From Goniomonas avonlea (lineage: Eukaryota > Cryptophyceae > Goniomonadida > Goniomonadaceae), in assembly GCA_003573635.1 (NCBI GenBank), contig QUTJ01031487.1, positions 1-12,161 of the forward strand: a stretch of DNA of 12,161 nucleotides. The letters are read 5' to 3'. Of this stretch, positions 7,425-12,161 are shown piece by piece (position 1 is the stretch's first letter; the number at the start of each line of letters is the position of its first letter). The position numbers were made by a program, and so were the translations under genes. The notes under the pieces are model-generated. The model searched no databases. It was not told the origin of the DNA and worked only from the letters and a program-made list of their open reading frames with translations.

Positions 7425-7582
7425 TTTGGGTATTGTCCCACATTGGTTATCGTATACGCTAGCCGCGATCAGTTAGCCTACGGCACTATCGCCTTCCACT
7501 AACTTGCCGACCGTGTCGCACTTGCTGTATGAGTGGTTAGTCTCCGGCGTCTCACACCTCCCACTGAACCACACTACCGTGT
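7425..7582 (+). repeat. Split direct repeat B2 (right terminus)
   Basis: Copy of B1, about 92% identical. The 94 bases between A2 and B2 contain a loose GTCCC/TGTCCC repetition. Similarity to B1 stops at about 7582, taken as the right end of the element. Confidence 0.9.
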
Positions 7583-8195
7583 ACAAGCTAACCATCGTTT
7601 CGTTAAGTCACGTAGCTCCCCTCCCACCGTTTGTGAGTGTGACAATACAGTGCACAGTGCACACAGCACACCGCACAGTGCACTCTCAGTAACATTTGGT
7701 CGATTACATTAGGCGGTCACACACCTGAGGCCAGGGAGGTCAGGGGATGCGTCATTGTTGGCATTGCAAACGTTGTTGTTGTTGTTGCTGGGGCGAGATT
7801 CGTGGTGGGCACCGAAACAGTGGTGGCTGGGGCTGCAGGACACAATTACAAAACCCGCCACCGGTACTGACACAAAGCTGTAGGGGCTAGAGCAACTACC
7901 CCGGCATAAGCAAATATGCCGATCGTTCATTCGGAAATAGCATAGAAAACTTTACAACCGATTGCCATCTTGTTTGCTCTCTGGGGGGGAATAGATGCCA
8001 ATCCCAGCCGCCAGACCGGTTAATGAAGGGGGGGGGGCAGCGATTCAGTGGCCCAAAGTCAGATGCGGCAATTTGGTGAGTGTTCCCACAGGGGCCTGAA
8101 GGTGATAACATTCTTGGTTGAATCCATTTAGAGCAAGAGTAATTTAGAGCTGGAGCAGGCGCGTCTCTAGACGTGGGACAGCACTCGCAGTGCAC
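7583..8195. other. Flank of the retrotransposon without a recognisable gene
   Basis: Open frames here are short and unlike any known protein. The stretch contains a GTT/CAA microsatellite (about 7768-7788), CACAGTGCA repeats near 7650-7682, and a G10 homopolymer near 8028-8037. It would be part of an intron if the two minus-strand exon groups belong to one gene. Confidence 0.5.
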
Positions 8196-8231
8196 CTGGG
8201 GCCATGGCGTCCTCCCTTGAAGCATTATGGA
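8196..8231 (-). CDS. Possible short exon downstream of the module array
   Basis: On the minus strand the acceptor CCAACAG precedes 36 bases encoding HNASREDAMAPG, and the donor CCCCAG|GTGCAC follows. The donor context and the SPG/APG ending copy those of the 393-bp exons, and the length keeps the phase-1 symmetry. It may be the remnant 3' end of a further module, or a chance match. An alternative acceptor (TGTAG at 8240) would break the phase. Confidence 0.3.
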
Positions 8232-8245
8232 CTGTTGGTCTACAC

Positions 8246-8400
8246 AGGGAGGGAGGGAGGGAGGGAGGGAGAGGGAGAGGGAGAGAAGGAGAGACAGACA
8301 GACAGACAGAGAGAGGATTCAAGCCATTCAGGAACACACACATAGAGAGAGACATAGATCGATAGATTGATAGGGAGAGAGCGAGAGAGAGAGAGGATTC
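8246..8400. repeat. Purine microsatellites with an 80-bp-spaced duplication
   Basis: GGGA, GA and GACA repeats run from 8246 to about 8314 and GATA/GA repeats from 8341 to about 8394. The segment GAGAGGATTCAAGCCATT occurs at 8311-8328 and again at 8391-8408, each followed by a similar ACACAC end (to 8340 and 8420). This suggests a local tandem duplication. Confidence 0.75.
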
Positions 8401-8455
8401 AAGCCATTAAGGAATACACACGAGAGATCCAGGAGATCCACACAAAGAAGCAAAC

Positions 8456-8845
8456 CTGTGGAGCTGGTGCTTGGCACGCCGCTGCTTGATGGACTGGTGC
8501 TTGACAGCAGCACCCCCAACACAGCCGCACTCATGGCCATGCTGCCAATCGCTACTGGCCCCGAGCATGAAATGGTTGGGACCACTGCCGGCTGGGGCAC
8601 CGCAGGGTTGGTCACAACAATGCTGATGTGGGTGGTTGACCACACAGGCAAGGCCAGCGTCAGCACTAGCCGGCCAGACTGCTGTGTCCACGCTCCCGTG
8701 CTTCCAACACTTCCTGCCCCGTCTCCTGTCACAGTGACTAGCGAGTCCGGAGTCTGCGTGCCAGTGAGCCCACTGATGACTACCACGTGGCCGGCCACGA
8801 GGTCCATACTTGGTCGAAACACAAAACTCAGCGTGTTTGATGCTC
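8456..8845 (-). CDS. Exon encoding surface-protein module (130 codons), most diverged copy
   Basis: This is the last clear module in the transcribed direction. It has an acceptor CATGCAG and a donor CACAG|GTTTGC, both phase 1. It encodes ASNTLSFVFRPSMDLVAGH, SGLTGTQTPDSLVTVTG, GAWTQQSGRLVLTLAL and AVVPTISCSGPVAIG. The C-terminal end is serine-rich (SSTSPSSSGVPSTSSTG) and unlike the WSTR...ESTSPG ending of the other copies, and the exon is three bases shorter. It lacks the N-I-S glycosylation sequon found in several copies. The open frame runs on past the donor into purine repeats, which would give a low-complexity tail if the intron were retained. The module family has no name I can give with certainty. 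Confidence 0.75.
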
Positions 8846-8951
8846 CTGCATGGGAAAAAGCATCAGAGTAGCATGAAGCAAACCGCACAGGTCATCCTTG
8901 AAGGCCTTTTCACACGATTGGCAGAGGGGAAGCCCAAAAAGACCAGCGCAC

Positions 8952-9344
8952 CTGGGGACGTGGAGCTTTCGAAGCTGAACCTCGTGGACCAGCTCGCACC
9001 AGCCGCTCCCAGCACGGCCGAACTCATGACTGTCCTGGAGATTGTGACTATCCCTGAGCACGAGATTGTGGGAGTCACTGCAGGCTGTGGCGCTGCAGGG
9101 TTTGTCACCACAATGCTGATGTTTGTGTTTGACCCAGAGGGCACATCAAGTGAAGCGGTCAGCACCAACTGCCCAGAGCTCTGTGTCCACGTTCCCGTGC
9201 TCCCAACCCTGGCGGCCCCCACTCCCGAAACGGATATTTGCGAGTCCGGAGTCTGGGTGCCCGTGAGCCCAATGATGGTCACCACGTGGCCAGGCGCAAG
9301 ATTGGTGCTTGGTTGGAACACGAAGCTCAGCGTGTTTGATGCTC
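8952..9344 (-). CDS. Exon encoding surface-protein module (131 codons)
   Basis: This 393-bp exon is bounded by CCTCGCAG|GAGC and CCCCAG|GTGCGC, phase 1 on both sides. It is separated from the next module by a 106-bp intron (8846-8951). It encodes STNLAPGHVVTIIGLTGTQ, GTWTQSSGQLVLTASL, SNTNISIVVTNPAAPQ and TPTISCSGIVTISR. The alternation of small hydrophobic and polar residues suggests a beta-sandwich. There is one Cys (in TISCSG), one Trp before the TQ, and an N-I-S sequon. The ending reads SFESSTSPG. Confidence 0.85.
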
Positions 9345-9395
9345 CTGCGAGGCAGAGGTCTAGGTACATGGGAAGCACAGAGCTGGCGTACACAC

Positions 9396-9788
9396 CTGGG
9401 GAGATGGTGCTCTCTGAGTTGAGCCTAGTGGACCAACTCGCACCAGCCGCTCCCAGCACGGCCGAACTCATGACTGTCCTGGAGATTGCGACGGTCCCTG
9501 AGCAGGAGATCGTGGGAGTCACTGCAGGCTGTGGCATTGCAGGGTTGGTCACCACAATGCTGATGTTTGTGCTCGACCCAGAAGGCACATTCAGCGCAGC
9601 CGTCAGCACCAACTGCCCAGAGTTCTGGGTCCACGCCCCTGTATTCCCGACCCTGCCCGCCCCCACTCCGGAAACAGATATTTGCGAGTCCGGAGTCTGT
9701 GTTCCCGTGAGCCCACTGATGGTCAGCATGTGGCCAGGCGCAAGATTGGTGCTTGGTTGGAACACGAAGCTCAGCGTGTTTGATGCTC
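9396..9788 (-). CDS. Exon encoding surface-protein module (131 codons)
   Basis: This 393-bp exon has acceptor CTGCCCAG... wait-free phase-1 borders: the minus-strand acceptor is at 9789-9791 and the donor CCCCAG|GTGTGT is at 9395. It encodes STNLAPGHMLTISGLTG, SVSGVGAGRVGNTGAWTQ, LTAALNVPSGSSTNISI and TPTISCSGTVAISR. It is separated from the preceding listed exon by an intron of only 51 bp (9345-9395) that is a multiple of three and has no stop in frame, so retention would insert 17 residues without breaking the protein. It carries an N-I-S sequon and the single conserved Cys. Confidence 0.86.
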
Positions 9789-9840
9789 CTGGGCAGCAAG
9801 GTGAACGCCAGTCAGTTACTCATCAATCAGGACCGGGAAG

Positions 9841-9842
<2 letters not shown>

Positions 9843-9923
<81 letters not shown>

Positions 9924-9938
9924 ACACACACACACACA
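9843..9938. repeat. CA dinucleotide microsatellite in an intron
   Basis: About 95 bases of nearly pure (CA)n with one ACC interruption at 9921-9923. It lies in the 291-bp intron 9789-10079 of the minus-strand gene (TG repeat on the transcript). The length is probably variable between individuals and hard to assemble. Confidence 0.95.
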
Positions 9939-10079
9939 TCGTTAGCGCCGTCAGCAAACAGCGTCTGCGGCAGCGTGGCAGACCTCTCTCTCTCTGCCTC
10001 TCTGTGTCTCGCGCACACACCTCGCTCTCTATCCAGACATCACAAAGAGTTCACCAATCTCATGGCAATGAATGCACAC

Positions 10080-10472
10080 CTGGGGAGTCGGTGCTCTCTG
10101 CGTTGAGCCTGATTTGCCAGCTCGCACCAGCCGCTCCCAGCACAGCTGTACTCATGACGGTGGTGCCTATTGCGACGGTCCCTGAGCAGGAGATCGTGGG
10201 AGTCACTGCAGACTGTGACACTGCAGGGTTGGTCACCACAATGCTGATGGCTGTGCTCGACCCAGAGGGCGCATCCAGTCCCGTCGTCAGCACCAACTGC
10301 CCGGAGTTCTGGGTCCACGTTCCCGTGCTCCCAACCCTGCCCGCCCCCGCTCCCACAACAGATAATTGTGAGTCCGGAGTCTGTGTGCCCGTGAGCCCAC
10401 TGATGGTCACCACGTGGCCGGCCGCAAGATTGGTGCTTGGTTGGAACACGAAGCTCAGCGTGTTTGATGCTC
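10080..10472 (-). CDS. Exon encoding surface-protein module (131 codons)
   Basis: A 393-bp exon with phase-1 GT-AG introns, the downstream one enlarged to 291 bp by the CA repeat. It encodes STNLAAGHVVTISGLTG, SVVGAGAGRVGSTGTWTQ, LTTGLDAPSGSSTAISI and NPAVSQSAVTPTISCSG, ending NAESTDSPG. Asn of the glycosylation sequon is replaced by Ala (TAIS). Substitutions relative to neighbouring copies are concentrated in the N-terminal two thirds. Confidence 0.86.
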
Positions 10473-10529
10473 CTGCAAGGCGGAGTGAGCCTTCAATCAG
10501 TTCACATGGGAGGCACAGAGCATGCGCAC

Positions 10530-10922
10530 CTGGGGAGTCGGTGCTCTCTGAGCTAAGCCTGATTTGCCAGCTTGCACCAGCCGCTCCCAGCACCGGTGGG
10601 CCCATGGCAGTGGTACCAACTGCGACAGTGCCTGAGCAGGAGATCGTGGGAGTCACTGCAGGCTGTGGCGCTGCAGGGTTGGTCACCACAATGCTGATGT
10701 TTGTGCTGGACCCAGAGGGCACGTTCATCGCAGCCATCAGCACCAACTGCCCGGAGTTCTGGGTCCACGCCCCTGTGCCTCCAACTCTGCCTGCCCCTGC
10801 TCCGGAAACAAGTATTTGCGAGTCCGGAGTCTGTGTGCCGGTCAGCCCACTGATGGTCAGCTCGTGGCCAGGCGCAAGATTGGTGCTTGGTTGGAACACA
10901 AAGCTCAGCGCGTTTGATGCTC
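10530..10922 (-). CDS. Exon encoding surface-protein module (131 codons)
   Basis: A 393-bp exon whose downstream intron (10473-10529) is 57 bp, in frame and free of stops. Readthrough would add AHALCLPCELIEGSLRLA between two modules, including two extra cysteines. The module reads STNLAPGHELTISGLTG, SGAGAGRVGGTGAWTQ, LMAAMNVPSGSSTNISI and TPTISCSGTVAVGTT, with PPVLGAAGASWQ near the end instead of the usual SAVLG. The sequon and the conserved Cys are present. Confidence 0.86.
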
Positions 10923-11011
10923 CTGGGCAGCAGGGTGAGGTCTTGTTAGCTACACAACCATCAGGACCGGGAGAGTTTCCAAACATCACACCAAATTTCA
11001 TTGTAACACAC

Positions 11012-11404
11012 CTGGGGACGTGGTGCTCTCTGAGCTGCGCCTAGTGGGCCAGGCTGCACCAGCCGCTTCCAGCACGGCCGAGCTCATGGCTGTGCGACCA
11101 ATTGCGACGGTCCCTGAGCAGGAGATCGTGGGAGTCACTGCAGGCTGTGGCGCTGCAGGGTTGGTCACCACAATGCTGATGTTTGTGCTCGACCCAGAAG
11201 GCACATTCAGCGCAGCCGTCAGCACCAACTGTCCAGAGCTTTGGCTCCACGCCCCGGTATTCCAGACCCTGACAGCACCCACTCCGGAAACAGTTATTCG
11301 CGAGTCCGGAGTCTGTGTGCCCGTGAGCCCACTGATGGTCAGCATGTGGCCCATCGGGAGGTTCAGGCTGGGTTGAAGCACAAAGCTCAGGGTGTTTGAT
11401 GCTC
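11012..11404 (-). CDS. Exon encoding surface-protein module (131 codons)
   Basis: A 393-bp exon with acceptor GCACACAG|GAGC and donor CCCCAG|GTGTGT; the downstream intron is 89 bp (10923-11011). It encodes VLQPSLNLPMGHMLTIS, RITVSGVGAVRVWNTGAW and LNVPSGSSTNISIVVTN, with TISCSGTVAIGRTAMSS. It differs most from its neighbours at the start (Phe to Leu in VLQPS, LPMGH) and in the SWxTR segment (AAWPTRRSS). Otherwise it keeps the sequon, the Cys and the ESTTSPG ending. Confidence 0.85.
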
Positions 11405-11496
11405 CTGTGTGCCATGGGAGAGTGAGCGTCCCGTCGGCTACACAAAAATCAGGGCTGGGAGGGTATTTGAAAGCGTCAGGTTACTGTTTGACCTAC

Positions 11497-11889
11497 CCGG
11501 GGACGTGGTACTCTCTGCATTTTGAAGGGTCTGCCAACTCGCACCAGCCGCACCCAGCACGGCCGAGCTCATGGCTGTGCTACCAATTGCGACTGTCCCT
11601 GAGCAGGAGATCGTGGGAGTCACTGCAGGCTGTGGCGCTGCAGGGTTGGTCACCACAATGCTGATGGCTGTGCTCGACCCAGAAGGCACATTCAGCGCAG
11701 CCGTCAGCACCAACTGCCCAGAGCTCTGGGTCCACGCTGCCGTGCTCCCAACCCTGGCCGCCCCCACTCCGGAAACAGATATTTGCGAGTCCGGAGTCTG
11801 TGTGCCCGTGAGCCCACTGATGGTCAGCATGTGGCCGGCCGCAAGACCGGTGCTTGGTTGGAACACAAAGCTCAGCGTGTTTGATGCTC
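11497..11889 (-). CDS. Exon encoding surface-protein module (131 codons)
   Basis: A 393-bp exon with acceptor CCTCGCAG|GAGC and a donor CCCCGG|GTAGGT that differs from the CCAG|GTG pattern of the other copies. The downstream intron is 92 bp (11405-11496). It encodes STGLAAGHMLTISGLTG, SGVGAARVGSTAAWTQ, LNVPSGSSTAISIVVTN and TISCSGTVAIGSTAMSS, ending NAESTTSPG. The sequon is lost (TAIS). Confidence 0.85.
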
Positions 11890-11951
11890 CTGCGAGGCAG
11901 AGTGAGTTTCCCATCAGGCCACATGAGAGGCACAGAGTAGGAATTACGCGC

Positions 11952-12161
11952 CTGGGGAGTCAGTGCTCTCTGAGTTGAGCCTAGTGGACCAGCTCGCACC
12001 AGCCGCTCCCAGCACGGCCGAACTCATGGCTGTGCTGCCAATTGCGACGGTCCCTGAGCAGGAGATCGTGGGAGTCACTGCAGACTGTGGCGCTGCAGGG
12101 TTGGTCACCACAATGCTGATGTGTGTGCTCGACCCAGACGGTACCGCTAGCACTGCCGTCA
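11952..12161 (-). CDS. Partial exon encoding surface-protein module (3' 70 codons)
   Basis: The 3' part of another module, cut by the window edge, so the gene extends beyond 12161 in its 5' direction. It encodes VPSGSSTHISIVVTNPA, SAVTPTISCSGTVAIG and WSTRLNSESTDSPG. The donor reads CCCCAG|GCGCGT, a GC rather than GT intron start, before a 62-bp intron (11890-11951) that ends in the usual CTCGCAG. GC-AG introns are a known minor class; a use of the GT two bases later would shift the frame. Confidence 0.8.

Larger units (their letters stand above)
1418..7582 (+). mobile_element. DIRS-order tyrosine-recombinase retrotransposon with split direct repeats (PAT/Ngaro/Kangaroo type), degraded
   Basis: The element is about 6.2 kb. 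The left end carries repeat A1 (1418-1513). The right end carries B1 (7071-7228), A2 (7234-7330) and B2 (7425-7582), with A1 matching A2 and B1 matching B2. This A1-genes-B1-A2-B2 layout defines split direct repeats, known from PAT (nematode), Kangaroo (Volvox) and Ngaro elements. Inside, on the same strand, are RT, RNase H and a tyrosine recombinase in the order expected of the DIRS group. Such elements are thought to integrate a circular DNA copy by recombination and leave no target-site duplication; none is seen here. There is no integrase of the DDE type, no aspartic protease and no LTR. Many frameshifts, in-frame stops and an RT deletion indicate a non-autonomous or dead copy. Exact ends are set by the repeat match and could be off by a few bases. 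Confidence 0.88.

Noticed and set aside
7179-7502. Plus-strand frames across A2
   Set aside because: They consist of terminal-repeat sequence and occur in all three frames. There is no sign of coding.
1418-7582. LTR retrotransposon interpretation
   Set aside because: The repeats are split and interlocked rather than two equal terminal copies, and a tyrosine recombinase replaces the DDE integrase and protease.
9823-10020. Minus-strand frames reading as long Val-Cys repeats
   Set aside because: Translation of the CA/TG microsatellite within an intron.
8810-11044. A 744-codon plus-strand open frame over the module array
   Set aside because: It runs straight through all introns and the CA microsatellite. 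The opposite strand has consistent GT/GC-AG junctions, constant exon lengths and a protein of recognisable surface-module type. The long frame is an antisense shadow kept open by the repeated sequence.
1-12161. CRISPR arrays, tRNA or rRNA genes, bacterial operons
   Set aside because: No regularly spaced short repeats, no cloverleaf or rRNA-like sequence, and the intron-bearing exons point to a eukaryote.

Overview
The window looks like nuclear DNA of a eukaryotic protist, most likely an alga. It has GT-AG introns, small phase-1 exons encoding repetitive extracellular-type modules, GC-rich coding sequence, microsatellites, and a tyrosine-recombinase (YR) retrotransposon. Elements with split direct repeats are known from green algae (Kangaroo in Volvox, TOC3 in Chlamydomonas). 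Similarly worded surface-protein repeats are, from memory, common in large prasinophyte genomes such as Cymbomonas. The taxonomic guess is inference, not a search result.

Left edge (1-562, minus strand): three exons, the first cut by the window, encode cysteine-rich GCC2/GCC3 (ephrin-receptor/TNFR-like) repeats. The two complete exons are multiples of three and bounded by phase-1 introns. From 563 to 1417 there is no convincing gene, but there is a cluster of inverted repeats (919-1112) and a GT-rich tract.

Middle (about 1418-7582, plus strand): a DIRS-order retrotransposon of the PAT/Ngaro/Kangaroo type, recognised by its complete split-direct-repeat layout A1 - coding - B1 A2 B2. Its coding part reads, in order: an unassigned N-terminal region, reverse transcriptase (RT), connection, RNase H, a post-RNase H segment, a TATA-like box with a Kozak-type ATG, RING-like zinc fingers, and a tyrosine recombinase C-terminus. 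The reading frame breaks many times and the RT has lost the core of its palm, so this copy is almost certainly dead. An unassigned cysteine-containing open frame runs on the opposite strand near its left end (1688-2325).

Right part (8456-12161, minus strand): eight tandem exons, one cut by the window edge. Six are exactly 393 bp and one is 390 bp. Each encodes a roughly 131-residue Ser/Thr/Gly-rich module with one cysteine, and all are joined through phase-1 introns. One intron carries a long CA microsatellite. A possible short terminal exon lies at 8196-8231.

Both exon groups lie on the same strand and use the same intron phase. They may therefore belong to one very large surface-protein gene (5' at the right, 3' at the left) whose intron received the retrotransposon in the opposite orientation. 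Long plus-strand frames over the array, including one of 744 codons, are shadows.
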